Source of the DNA: an uncultured Cytophagales bacterium
GTDB taxonomy: Bacteria; Bacteroidota; Bacteroidia; Cytophagales; Bernardetiaceae
Assembly (NCBI GenBank): GCA_937136415.1
Contig: CAKZOK010000174.1
Span: 1-64,000, forward strand
DNA: 64,000 nt
Reading direction: 5' to 3'
The notes beneath the pieces were generated by a model. It worked only from the letters and a program-made list of their open reading frames with translations, did no database searches and was not told the DNA's origin. Positions within the stretch are counted from its first letter, which is position 1; every line of letters starts with the position of its first letter. The translations under genes were made by a program, and so were the position numbers. Positions 55,201 to 63,452 of the stretch are shown in pieces.

Positions 55201-56302
55201 TCAAGGAGAAAAGTTTGGAGTCAAAACGGAGCAAAATTCAGAAACGTTTTTAATAAACCCCTCTTATGATTTTATAGAAGAATTTGGAAAAATAGGCAAA
55301 AAATCGTGGGCAAAAATAGGCATTAAAAATCCAAAAAACTCAAAAGAATTGCTTTTCGGAATCATTGACAATACAGGCAAAATTATTCTTAACCCTCAAT
55401 ATTTAGAAATTGGAGTTTTGTCTGAAGGAAAAATTGCTGTACAACAAAATCATAAATCAAGAGATAAACAGCTTTTTGGTTATTTTGATGAAAACGGTAA
55501 AAAAATCATTGATTTTACTTATTACAAAGCCTTTCCATTTTCGGATAATATGGCAAAAGTAGATTTGTCAAGAGCAGGAACAAAATGGTCGTATATCAAT
55601 GAAAAAGGCGAAGTTATAATTAAATCAGCTTATACTTCTGGGAGTAATTTTGGTAATGGAATGGCAATTGGAGAAAACTTTTTGATAGACAAAACAGGAA
55701 AAAGAATCTTAAAATTACCTTACAGAAATGTAAACCCAATAGGAAAATTTGAAAATAGTATAATCGGAATCGAAACCGAAAAAGGTTATGTTCATATCAA
55801 AAAAGATGGAAAAGCACTTTATCCTTCTTATTTTGATAGTTTAACTGAATTTAGAAATGGAATTGCATTTGTCAAAACAGGCGAAAAATATCAACTTTTA
55901 AGACGCTCAACTGAAAATCCTGATATTGTTCGTCTAAATTTTTCAGCAACAGCAATGCGCAATTATCAATTAAAACATAAAAAAAATAGAAAAATCAAAA
56001 CTAAATATGGCGAAACGATTGTTGATTTAGGCTTTGAAAAGGTGGACAATGGCTATTGGTTGATGATTAATGAAAGTGGAAATTTTGTTTCACCTACTCG
56101 TTATCAATCTGTTTCGGTTTTGCCAACTTCTACTATTTTGGTTACAAATGGCGTTTATGGCTATGCCGATTTAGATGGAAAATGGATTTTGAAACCCTCT
56201 TTTGAAGCTCGTCAGTACGTTCAAGGCTATGTCATTCGTTTGGAACGTGCAGGAAAAATCACCTATTTAGGCTTAGATGGAAAAATTATTTGGGCAGAAT
56301 AA
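52217..56302 (+). CDS. Giant secreted WG-repeat protein (about 1361 aa)
   Basis: Start at 52217 (MRFLLLLLFI) gives a signal peptide ending near FSQ; the frame is open to a TTG at 52127, but that lies in the moxR terminator. The protein consists of WG repeats ('NGKWGIIDQNSKKIIPLEY' is the first, about 30-48; later units include KKWGIINNQNKAILPFEY), less regular in the middle (about 400-600) and at the end. The overall plan is that of the 1088-residue protein at 4.3-7.6 kb, but sequence identity looks limited to the repeat consensus. Likely exported; the binding partner is unknown. No T9SS tail. Confidence 0.85.
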   Translation: MRFLLLLLFIITFAFPSFSQNNNSETTRLPVQKNGKWGIIDQNSKKIIPLEYDFVEVAEFNYLLLKKNNKWIATDQNGKPLLTFTDNATEIKVIDSLLIAYKSKKENQENKYTFLSKNGNKTEAHFDRIYKMRNSYSLGYKNETKKYDLINPDAKILISAIDTAYFLTNQNVKIQTQVIVAKKGKEEYLPNLKNPILSKKQLYNIQLLPNGCTSFGAGRPLGVADKNGNVIIEPKYASVVALSMDYLALKTPMANWSLYNLKTKKEITKAEYSFFEVIEVKNNNKKEIRITACQNGKCGVMDKNAKFILQPTYSQIYNLQNKLFVGKNNINKWSILDKNGKKILNQNFDLIYDFTEYSPFTKVTTTEGDGLLNKNGKLILNPVYSGIDVFIPKKNQTIVFAYQNEKITVLEFDKSNNKKKESIFSSFQALPSKYSKLDKPEVFTAQLANRLSTNFRWFQNPKTKKWHLLNKKREPAFRNGFDVILVEPIAGFTLGKNNVNGSLSAASLIDHQNGKLISQNKLFYVQLEDFRTADIARAYADSTKENAILTKTGLLVTQIAGLTIDSMTYFSENRLPIKAGGKYGLMDEKGQVILPPTYSMIMPFENGVAKVQLGNNFGIIDKAGKIILPVEYEYIGNFENGLVLIVKNKKVGITDTKGKIIIEPQYERLSIENKIIRARKNKKWGIINNQNKAILPFEYQYISTFSENMAIIRKNNLWGFLSNQNGIPKIILAPSIQADFINEIRNGMAKVSSERYIEEDGYGNKNAFYKKNGIIKTNGTWVLEQKYSFIEGVIFETEPKNELVLIEQNNKIGYADKTGKIVVAPLYSNIEDNFSEIYYAKKGISEVKNGHLIGYINHLGKEILPLDFSKVNNFYGIYDVKDAVTVAQKKNKKYGTIDRHNNTIIPFEYDFIGMDKRNDTLSFVKQNNKWGVINPFGKTVVPFHYSSVKYLQKPNNRNKKEAIIEVFLDSSVISYLDKKGKFLEENPNKNLIIVNQGEKFGVKTEQNSETFLINPSYDFIEEFGKIGKKSWAKIGIKNPKNSKELLFGIIDNTGKIILNPQYLEIGVLSEGKIAVQQNHKSRDKQLFGYFDENGKKIIDFTYYKAFPFSDNMAKVDLSRAGTKWSYINEKGEVIIKSAYTSGSNFGNGMAIGENFLIDKTGKRILKLPYRNVNPIGKFENSIIGIETEKGYVHIKKDGKALYPSYFDSLTEFRNGIAFVKTGEKYQLLRRSTENPDIVRLNFSATAMRNYQLKHKKNRKIKTKYGETIVDLGFEKVDNGYWLMINESGNFVSPTRYQSVSVLPTSTILVTNGVYGYADLDGKWILKPSFEARQYVQGYVIRLERAGKITYLGLDGKIIWAE

Positions 56303-56308
56303 TATTCA

Positions 56309-56340
56309 AATCCTAAGGAGTTTTAAAGCTCCTTAGGATT
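56309..56340. terminator. Hairpin between convergent genes
   Basis: 12-bp stem AATCCTAAGGAG/CTCCTTAGGATT with an 8-nt loop; no T run on the plus side. Confidence 0.7.
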
Positions 56341-56349
56341 CAACCAAAA

Positions 56350-57663
56350 TCATTTGCCTATCTCAAATTGCTTTTCTAATGACTGTCGTTTTTCCAAATC
56401 TGCTTTAATTTTTAAATTCAAAGGAGAATCTGCCAAAACATTATAATTTTTCCAAAAAATAGGGTTATAAATAATTTCTTTTAGTTTGGAATCATCTTGC
56501 AAATCTTGAAAAGCAGGTTTTTTTTGATTTACATTTACAGTCAGTTGCTCCACAAAATATTCTGAAACAGACTCTTCAAAGGCTTCCGAACTCTCATAAT
56601 ACTTTTCTGTTGAGCGCAAAGATTGATAACTTACTATGTATTTTTCATTCTCTTTTTCTCCATATTTTTTAAAGTAAAAATGTTCTTCGTTTTCCAAATA
56701 AATATTATAACCATAACGTTCCTTTGCATTATATCCTCCCATTGTGCCGATAGGAAAATAATTAAAATGAAGTTGAAGAACAGCAAAATCTTTTTCATTT
56801 ACAAATAATTTGCCTTTGAGCTTTCTGAATCTATCAATCGTTCCATTGTATGAAAAAGCAATTTCATACACTGTATTTCCTTCTAATGAAGTCAAATTTA
56901 TTAATTCATACTGAAATTTCTTATACATTTTTTGATCAAAAATAAATTGGTTTTTTCGAATCCAGTTGTATTTTGTCCCATATTCTACATCAATAAAAAA
57001 ATTATTTATCTTCGATTTTGAATAATCATACGAAGCTCTTCGTTCCTTTACCTGTGCAAAATAATCTTCTTCTATATTCTGAATTTCTATTCTGCCTGTC
57101 ATTTTATTTTTATAATCATAAATAATTGGAACATAGCTTCTTTTATCATAAACAGAAAGAGCAGCCTCCACCAAACGCACATACGCCGTCGAATCTTTCA
57201 AATATTCTCTATAAAAAAAATCTGCATTATAAGGGGTTTGAGGATAATTTTTAGATAAATTTTTGATGACTTGTTTCATTATTTTATCTACTTTTGGGAT
57301 TCTTTTTGAGCTAATAGTAACTTCTTTGAGTGTTTCTGAGGATTTCAATTTAAAAATTAATTGATTCTTTTGAGAATAATTATAGGCTTCCGAAACTCTT
57401 ATTTTGAAAGGTTGATAACCAACAAACGAACAAATAATAAATTTATTTTTCCATTCAGAATCTAATCGTAATTCAAAAAAGCCAGCCGAATTACTTGCTG
57501 TTCCGACACTTGTTCCTTCAATTCCGATAGAAGCAAAAGGCAATACTTCTTTGGTTTGAGAATCCATTACTTTTCCTTTTATCAATAAATTATTTTGAGC
57601 CATTATCTCAAAAGAAGATAAAAATATAAAAACTAACACTACTACTACTCTTGAAATATTCAT
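56350..57663 (-). CDS. Exported protein with carboxypeptidase-like regulatory domain
   Basis: 437 residues. The signal peptide is 1-22. Residues about 27-110 are a CarboxypepD_reg-like beta-sandwich (IKGKVMDSQTKEVLPFASI, GTASNSAGFFELRL), as found at the N-terminus of TonB-dependent receptors and related envelope proteins. The remaining 325 residues are strand-rich and unassigned; they begin with a helix EVTISSKRIPKVDKIMKQVI, a phrase common in Bacteroidetes envelope proteins of the DUF5686 type. No plug or full beta-barrel domain is visible. Probably periplasmic or outer-membrane associated. Confidence 0.75.
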   Translation of the reverse strand: MNISRVVVVLVFIFLSSFEIMAQNNLLIKGKVMDSQTKEVLPFASIGIEGTSVGTASNSAGFFELRLDSEWKNKFIICSFVGYQPFKIRVSEAYNYSQKNQLIFKLKSSETLKEVTISSKRIPKVDKIMKQVIKNLSKNYPQTPYNADFFYREYLKDSTAYVRLVEAALSVYDKRSYVPIIYDYKNKMTGRIEIQNIEEDYFAQVKERRASYDYSKSKINNFFIDVEYGTKYNWIRKNQFIFDQKMYKKFQYELINLTSLEGNTVYEIAFSYNGTIDRFRKLKGKLFVNEKDFAVLQLHFNYFPIGTMGGYNAKERYGYNIYLENEEHFYFKKYGEKENEKYIVSYQSLRSTEKYYESSEAFEESVSEYFVEQLTVNVNQKKPAFQDLQDDSKLKEIIYNPIFWKNYNVLADSPLNLKIKADLEKRQSLEKQFEIGK

Positions 57664-57875
57664 TTTTATTTATTTTATGATACAAAGTATTTTTTCATTT
57701 CTTATTCACAAAAGTAAAAAAAACAATACTTTTTAAGGCAATTATATTTTATAAAATCAAAAAAAATATAATAAATTCTTTTCATTTTACTGATTTTTTT
57801 AGTCTTATTAAAAGTATAGTTATCTTTACGGCTTTCATTAAATTATTTCAAAAAATTATTTACAATAAATAAAAA

Positions 57876-58709
57876 ATGAGAGCTATATTGCTAATTATTT
57901 TTCTCCTTTTCAGTTCTAACATCTGCTTTTCTCAAAGTAGCATTCCAGTTACTAAAAATTTTTCTAAAGGAAGAATGTATTTTTATTGGGGTTATAATAG
58001 AGGTTGGTTTACCAAATCAGATATTCATTTTAAGGGAAATAATTATGATTTTACTTTGGAGGATGTCGTTGCAAAAGATAGACAATCCAAACTTGCAGCA
58101 GACCCTTATTTGAGATTAAACAAAATAACCATTCCTCAATATAATCTTCGAATTGGTTATTATTTGACTGAAAACTGGGATATTTCGTTTGGAATAGACC
58201 ACATGAAATATGTTGTTAAGCAAAATCAAACTGTCAAAATTAATGGATATATTCATAATACAGCTTCGAACTATAATGCTGATTATATTGATAATGACAT
58301 AAAACTAACTGATGATTTTTTAAAATTCGAACATACCGACGGTCTAAATTATGTCAATCTTGAAGTAAGGCATTCTAATACTCTTTTTGATTTTAATAAA
58401 ATTAAAATTAGTTTGAATAAAGGAGTAGGAGTTGGTTTTTTGTATCCAAGAACCAACACTACTTTGTTAGGACAACAACGACATGATGATTTTCATGTTG
58501 CAGGTTATGGCTTTAGTGCTGCCGTGGGAGCAAGAGTAGCGTTTTTCAATAAATTTTTTGTTCAATCTGAATATAAGGGAGGTTATATCAATATGCCCAA
58601 TATCGAAACTACTTATTCAGCAGCAGACAAAGGGCAACAAATGTTCTTTTTCTCTCAACTCAATATTGTTGTTGGTGGAATAATTAATCTACACAAAAAG
58701 AACAAGTAA
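57876..58709 (+). CDS. Outer-membrane beta-barrel-like protein
   Basis: 277 residues. The signal peptide is 1-20 (ending CFSQ). The mature protein alternates short amphipathic strands (RMYFYWGYNRGWF, YNLRIGYYLTENWDISFGIDHM split as YNLRIGYYL and WDISFGIDHM) and ends in INLHKKNK. Layout and aromatic content fit an outer-membrane barrel of about ten to twelve strands. TATCTTTA at about 57821 is one base from the -7 consensus. Family not certain. Confidence 0.72.
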   Translation: MRAILLIIFLLFSSNICFSQSSIPVTKNFSKGRMYFYWGYNRGWFTKSDIHFKGNNYDFTLEDVVAKDRQSKLAADPYLRLNKITIPQYNLRIGYYLTENWDISFGIDHMKYVVKQNQTVKINGYIHNTASNYNADYIDNDIKLTDDFLKFEHTDGLNYVNLEVRHSNTLFDFNKIKISLNKGVGVGFLYPRTNTTLLGQQRHDDFHVAGYGFSAAVGARVAFFNKFFVQSEYKGGYINMPNIETTYSAADKGQQMFFFSQLNIVVGGIINLHKKNK

Positions 58710-58734
58710 AATAATATATTTTACTTTAAAATAA

Positions 58735-58772
58735 AGCCACCTTAAAAATATTTTTTAGAGGTGGTTTTTTTT
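58735..58772. terminator. Bidirectional terminator between the barrel gene and cas6
   Basis: Stem AAGCCACCTTAAAAA pairs with TTTTTAGAGGTGGTTT, with a long T run on the plus side; it abuts the cas6 stop codon. Confidence 0.82.
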
Positions 58773-58773
58773 A

Positions 58774-59571
58774 TTAGATTGTAGGATATTTTCCATACGC
58801 TTGTGTGCGCTGTGTAGGGTCGCTATGAGCAAAATCCAACATTCCGAAGCCATAGTCTGTGTATTCTCCCAGTCCACAATTACAAATAAAATTCTGAACT
58901 TGTGGGTGTGCATACAATACAAAAGGAAAAGTATAACCTCTTACTTCTACTTCACTTCCTTGTCCTTCAAGTGGATAAATACGAGCAAATTTCTTTTCTT
59001 CTTGCTGTATTTTTTCCAAATAACGACGGTCAGGAACAAGCTGGAATTTATAAAATTCAGCCATTTGAGTATCTGTATAATGCCCTGATTCTTCCATACG
59101 AGTAAGAGTGGAGTCATAAAGAAGGTCAGAAAATTTGTCCATACTTGGCACAATAAATTCTTTTGTATCTCTATGAAAACGAGGACTCGATACCACCAAA
59201 GGAGAAATACAAATGTACTTTGTCATTTCTCTATGTTCGGGCATAAGCTCTTGTTCTACTGCTTCGGGAGCTAATTCTAACTCTCCAATTTGTAGGTGTT
59301 CTCTGCTAAAAAGGCTTTCCAAAAGCTCATCAATCACTTCAGTACGAAGAGCAGACAAAACCAGTGTAACCTTTCGGGAACAATAATGCAAGCCTTTTCG
59401 GCTCACTCTTGTTTGACCTTTTAAGCCAGAAAAATTATAAAATAAATTATCATTTACTCCAAAAGAAGTATTTGTAAGTAGGTCTTTTATAAATCCTGAA
59501 AAAAGATGCTGATGATAGAAGGGCAATACTGCGCCTCTATTACGTAAATCAAATATTATTCTAACTCTCAA
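58774..59571 (-). CDS. cas6: Solitary Cas6-type CRISPR RNA endoribonuclease
   Basis: 265 residues with the double ferredoxin-like plan of Cas6. The N-terminus MRVRIIF and LPFYHQHLFSGFIKDLL place histidines H20 and H22 in the first helix region. The C-terminus carries the Gly-rich Cas6 signature GLGEYTDYGFGML at 233-245. Length is typical. In CRISPR systems Cas6 cuts the repeat RNA; here no repeat array and no other cas gene is within the window, so it either serves arrays elsewhere or has another RNA target. The gene looks intact. Last gene of a minus-strand series from purQ, 237 bp after the mutase gene. Confidence 0.85.
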   Translation of the reverse strand: MRVRIIFDLRNRGAVLPFYHQHLFSGFIKDLLTNTSFGVNDNLFYNFSGLKGQTRVSRKGLHYCSRKVTLVLSALRTEVIDELLESLFSREHLQIGELELAPEAVEQELMPEHREMTKYICISPLVVSSPRFHRDTKEFIVPSMDKFSDLLYDSTLTRMEESGHYTDTQMAEFYKFQLVPDRRYLEKIQQEEKKFARIYPLEGQGSEVEVRGYTFPFVLYAHPQVQNFICNCGLGEYTDYGFGMLDFAHSDPTQRTQAYGKYPTI

Positions 59572-59808
59572 AATCCAACAGTTTAAAAAATGGTTGAAAT
59601 AAAAATAAGTAACTAAAAAGCAAGTCTATTATGCAACATCATGAAGACCTTTTTGTTTGAATAAAACTTTATATTTCAATATATTATTAAAAAAGGTCTT
59701 ATTAAATACAATTTTCAACCAAAAAATACACATTTAAAAAAATATTTTGCCCTAGAGCAAGTTATCTATTCATAATTTTATTTACAAACATAATAAAAAA
59801 TAATTGAT

Positions 59809-60999
59809 TTAATTTATCATTTTTTGAAATTTTGTCCATGCTGCTTTCATTAGTTTATCAGTCATCTGCTCACAATAATAAGAACCAGAAATTGGGTCTG
59901 CTGTTGTATCTACAAATGCTTCTTCTCTTAACATAATCGAAACATTACGAGCAATGCGATTCGCCCACATTTTTGATTTTTCTGTATCTTGATTTTGATG
60001 TGAAATGACACTTAGGGCATTTGTACCACCCAAAATACAAGAAAGTGCTTGTGTTGTATTTCGGATTAAATTCCAGTTTTCATCTTGCAAACTTTCTTCA
60101 TCTGTTCCCTGTGAAGTCATTGAATGAATGTAAGGTTTAGAATTTACTTGATACAAATCATACATTTGAATCAAAAGCCAATTCAAGGCACGCATTTTGG
60201 CAATCGTAACAAAAAAAGTATCTGTTGCTTCTACTACAAACTGAATATTTTGTAATATTTTTTTGTCTGACTTTTCTACTATTTTTTTTACTTCAAAAAG
60301 AATATCAGCAATATTTTGAGCTTCATCTTTCGAATTATTTATTTTTAAGGTAATCGGACGAAAAGTAGTATTTGATATAATTGATTTTAAAAAGGAGGCT
60401 GAAAATCCATTATTTTTGATTGATGATGATGGATATAAAATTCCACCAGTCAAAAGATTTATTTCAAAACCTTTTTTCTTTGCATACTCAATATATTTTT
60501 TAGAAAAATTTTGTAATTGTTTTTCATTTTTCATCTCTATTTCAAAACTGATAGCACAATAGGAAAGAGCAACTTCAAAAAGCAAGTTTTCAAAATACCT
60601 TTCATCAAAATTATCTAATTTTATATTTTTCAAATCCAATAAAACTCCCTCTGCTCCACTCATCAAAACCTGACGAATTTCTTTATTTGTTTTTTCTAAT
60701 TCTTCTTTTTCTAAAGAATTTAATTGTATATAAGGTTGATTGTACCAAAAACGAGGCTTTGAGACCGAGTCGTTTAAGGCAATTTGATTATTTTGAAGAA
60801 TCTGTAAATAAGATATATCAGTATTTTTTTCCTCATCTTTGGTATAATAAGGTTCGACAAAAATCTCTTCTGAAAACTCCCATTCTAATTCTTGATAAGG
60901 TTTTCCTTTCAAAAATTTAGTTGTTGTTTCGAGCCATTTTTTCTTTAAAGAATCTTTTTTTTCTTCTTTACTTTGATTTTCAAAATTATCTACGAACAT
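59809..60999 (-). CDS. Methylmalonyl-CoA mutase small-subunit-like protein
   Basis: 396 residues matching the TIM-barrel part of methylmalonyl-CoA mutase (small or beta subunit type): FVVEATDTFFVTIAKMRALNWLLIQMYD is split as ATDTFFVTIAKMRALNWL, followed by IHSMTSQGTDEESLQD and the C-terminal IARNVSIMLREEAF and ADPISGSYYCE. It stops where the barrel ends; the cobalamin-binding domain with its DxHxxG motif is absent, whereas small subunits usually keep a degenerate version. The catalytic MutB is not adjacent. It may be cotranscribed with the SRPBCC gene 41 bp upstream. Confidence 0.83.
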   Translation of the reverse strand: MFVDNFENQSKEEKKDSLKKKWLETTTKFLKGKPYQELEWEFSEEIFVEPYYTKDEEKNTDISYLQILQNNQIALNDSVSKPRFWYNQPYIQLNSLEKEELEKTNKEIRQVLMSGAEGVLLDLKNIKLDNFDERYFENLLFEVALSYCAISFEIEMKNEKQLQNFSKKYIEYAKKKGFEINLLTGGILYPSSSIKNNGFSASFLKSIISNTTFRPITLKINNSKDEAQNIADILFEVKKIVEKSDKKILQNIQFVVEATDTFFVTIAKMRALNWLLIQMYDLYQVNSKPYIHSMTSQGTDEESLQDENWNLIRNTTQALSCILGGTNALSVISHQNQDTEKSKMWANRIARNVSIMLREEAFVDTTADPISGSYYCEQMTDKLMKAAWTKFQKMIN

Positions 61000-61040
61000 A
61001 GTATTTGATTTGTAAATTATAAATTATGATTAAAGTGTTT

Positions 61041-61487
61041 TTACTTTTCTTCTACAAATTTCTTCAAATCTTGATTCATTACTTTAAATCCTTTTCCCAC
61101 CAAAGTAGGAAGCATGAATTTGATAAATGGAATAATAAAACCTTTATACTCTTCTCTATGAATAAAAAGAATTTCATTTTCAGATTTCTCTTCAATTTCA
61201 AAAATATGTGTTGGTTCAAAGAGCCAACGAGCAACTAAGTAACCATTCCAAGCTAATGTTTTGTTTGTAATATTTCGACAAATTACGCCCTCAAATTGCA
61301 TGGGCAAACTAGCTGGTAAAAATAAAACTGCTTCTACTTTTCCACCCAAATCAGAATTTCCTTTTATTTTTGTGATAAAACTATTCCAATTAGAATAATT
61401 TTGAAAATCTAATAAAGCATTCCAAACCTTTTCTTTGGGCGCATTTATTATAATTTCTGTATAGACTTGAGATGTTTTTTTAGACAT
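61041..61487 (-). CDS. SRPBCC-family protein
   Basis: 148 residues with the START/polyketide-cyclase-like fold: an opening VYTEIIINAPKEKVWNALLDFQNYSNWN (split as IIINAPKEKVW and ALLDFQNYSNWN), central strands, FEPTHIFEI (about 91-99) and a C-terminal helix (VMNQDLKKFVEEK). Such proteins bind hydrophobic ligands in a cavity. The ligand is unknown. It lies 17 bp after the Rpn nuclease gene and is probably cotranscribed with it. Confidence 0.83.
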   Translation of the reverse strand: MSKKTSQVYTEIIINAPKEKVWNALLDFQNYSNWNSFITKIKGNSDLGGKVEAVLFLPASLPMQFEGVICRNITNKTLAWNGYLVARWLFEPTHIFEIEEKSENEILFIHREEYKGFIIPFIKFMLPTLVGKGFKVMNQDLKKFVEEK

Positions 61488-61504
61488 TTTTTGATTAAAA
61501 TAGA

Positions 61505-62461
61505 TTATAATTTTTCAATTTCTTCAATAGATAAACCAGTTCCTTTTGCAATATCTTCGATGGAAATACCCACTTTTTTTAAATTTTGAGCAACTTCAAT
61601 TTTTCCTTGTTCCATTCCTTGTTCCATTCCTTTCTTTATTCCTTGTTCCATTGCTTTTTTCTCTGCTTTTGTTACAGCATCTTTTATTCTAGATTGTTCG
61701 TCTAGGTAAAATTTTTGTTGAGCCTCATAATCCATTCGTTCCTTTTCATTCAAGTACATTGTATCTAGACTCAAACTTGCCTTTTGAATTTCTTTTACCT
61801 CAGCTAATTCTTCTGGTAGCCTATCATTGCTATATCGGTGAGCATTATTCAAAAAATTTATCCAACGTTCTAAAATAGTTCTCGTCGATTCTAATTTACC
61901 TTTGAATTTTTTGAGTTCGATAAAATACAAATTTAGATAATCCAAATCTGTATGTGTATCACTTGTTTCAGCATCTTTAAGTGTATAATAACGTTGGTAT
62001 CTTTCATCATCAAAGAAATTAAAATCTATCAAACTAATTACAATACATTTTTTGAGTTCTGCATAACTTGATGTTTTATAGAATTTAAAATCACTTTCTG
62101 TTTTTTCATCAATATTATCTATTTTAACTTCATTGCCCTCTTCATCTTTTCTAAGGTAATCTAATTGAGTTCCATACATTTTAGCCCAATAATATAATGT
62201 TCTCCTTCCATAGAAATCATATCCTCTAATCTGCATTTCGATATCATAATGAACACCATTTTCATCTTGCGCTCTAATATCCAAAATGGATAATTTGCCT
62301 TCTGCATAATCCGAAACATTGTATGGATTGCGAAGAACAAGCTCCGAAATTTGTTCAGTAGGAGGCAAAATAGAATTAATCAAAGACATCAAAATATCTG
62401 TATTTTCCTCTGAACCAAATAGTTTTTTAAAAACTAAATCTATTTTTGGATTGACTTTCAT
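61505..62461 (-). CDS. Rpn-family PD-(D/E)XK nuclease / transposase-like protein
   Basis: 318 residues. The N-terminus VNPKIDLVFKKLFGSEEN is diagnostic of the Rpn (YhgA/PD-(D/E)XK transposase-like) family. The nuclease acidic residues are D61 and E75 with Q77 (LDIRAQ, YDIEMQ). The C-terminus has short Met-Glu-Gln-Gly repeats (KKGMEQGMEQGK, about 283-294) followed by a helix-turn-helix-like end. Relatives stimulate RecA-independent recombination or are domesticated transposase-like genes; they are often found in multiple copies. No terminal inverted repeats are seen here. Confidence 0.88.
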   Translation of the reverse strand: MKVNPKIDLVFKKLFGSEENTDILMSLINSILPPTEQISELVLRNPYNVSDYAEGKLSILDIRAQDENGVHYDIEMQIRGYDFYGRRTLYYWAKMYGTQLDYLRKDEEGNEVKIDNIDEKTESDFKFYKTSSYAELKKCIVISLIDFNFFDDERYQRYYTLKDAETSDTHTDLDYLNLYFIELKKFKGKLESTRTILERWINFLNNAHRYSNDRLPEELAEVKEIQKASLSLDTMYLNEKERMDYEAQQKFYLDEQSRIKDAVTKAEKKAMEQGIKKGMEQGMEQGKIEVAQNLKKVGISIEDIAKGTGLSIEEIEKL

Positions 62462-62499
62462 ATCTAATTTGTTTTATTAAAGAACCTTTATATACTTAA

Positions 62500-62567
62500 G
62501 ACTTTCGCAAATTAATAATTGAACAAAATACTCTTCCGTTTTGTCGTTTGAGTGCTTTACGAAAGTC
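62500..62567. repeat. Inverted repeat between rpn and purQ
   Basis: GACTTTCGCAAA (62500-62511) pairs with TTTACGAAAGTC (62556-62567) at 11 of 12 positions, enclosing a further ACAAAA/TTTTGT stem. It may be the purQ terminator or a small repeat element. Confidence 0.55.
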
Positions 62568-62575
62568 ATAATATT

Positions 62576-63268
62576 TTAATTATTGACCAGTTGTAAGATT
62601 GATTCAAAAATTATTCTTCCATCTGTATTCCCCAAAATATCATCGGCTGCACGTTCTGGGTGTGGCATCATTCCAAAAACATTTCTTTCTTTATTACAAA
62701 TTCCTGCGATATTCATTTTTGAGCCATTAGGGCAGCTTTCTTCTGTAACTTTAGCATTTTTATCACAATAACGAAACAAAATTTGGTCATTTGCAATTAA
62801 TTCGTTCAAATCTTTGTCAGAGGCATAATAACGTCCTTCTGCATGGGCAATCGGAATTTTATAGGCTTTTGCTCTATCTGTATTTTGAGTAATCAAACTG
62901 TTTTGAGAAGTAGCTTGAAGGAATATATTTTTACAATTAAATTTCTGGTTATTATTTCTCAATAATGCACCTGGTAATAGATGTGCCTCTGTAAGAATCT
63001 GAAAACCATTACAGATTCCCAACACATATCCTCCGTTTTCAGCATGTTTTATCACTTCATTCATAATAGGCGAAAAACGAGCAATCGCACCCGAACGCAA
63101 ATAATCACCATACGAAAAACCACCTGGCACAACTATAAAATCACACCCCTCAAGGTCTGTACTTTTGTGCCAAAGTTTGACAGTTTCTTGCTTGAAAGTA
63201 TCTTTCAAAACAGAATATATATCGTGGTCGCAATTAGAACCTGGAAAAACAATAACTCCGAATTTCAT
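62576..63268 (-). CDS. purQ: Phosphoribosylformylglycinamidine synthase, glutaminase subunit
   Basis: 230-residue class I glutamine amidotransferase that supplies ammonia to PurL in purine synthesis. The nucleophile is C86 in GICNGFQ, and the triad is completed by H203 and E205 in HPERA. This is the separate PurQ of the PurLQS system, not the fused large PurL. PurL and PurS are not in the window. A good promoter lies upstream. Confidence 0.95.
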   Translation of the reverse strand: MKFGVIVFPGSNCDHDIYSVLKDTFKQETVKLWHKSTDLEGCDFIVVPGGFSYGDYLRSGAIARFSPIMNEVIKHAENGGYVLGICNGFQILTEAHLLPGALLRNNNQKFNCKNIFLQATSQNSLITQNTDRAKAYKIPIAHAEGRYYASDKDLNELIANDQILFRYCDKNAKVTEESCPNGSKMNIAGICNKERNVFGMMPHPERAADDILGNTDGRIIFESILQLVNN

Positions 63269-63316
63269 AGAAAAAATGGATAAAATGATTGAATGTTATT
63301 TTGCTATTTATAATTA

Positions 63317-63347
63317 CAAAAATACAGATTTTAGTACGATTTGACAA
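63317..63347 (-). promoter_or_regulatory. purQ promoter
   Basis: On the minus strand TTG (63347-63345), 20 bp, then TATTTTTG (63324-63317): both elements and spacing fit the Bacteroidetes consensus. Leader about 40 nt. Confidence 0.65.
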
Positions 63348-63452
63348 TTTGTTTTTGATTTTTCGAAAAAATATAGGGATTTGATGTATCAAACCCCTAT
63401 GTTTTCTTTGCGAATACTAAAGTATTCGGTACAGTTTTACTCACGCTAAAGC

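Noticed and set aside
59572-59808. Possible CRISPR array next to cas6
   Set aside because: The region has a loose AAGACCTTTTT/AAAAAGGTCTT inverted repeat but no direct repeats with regular spacing.
61505-62461. Rpn gene as part of an insertion sequence
   Set aside because: No flanking inverted repeats or target duplications were found; the 62500-62567 inverted repeat lies on one side only.
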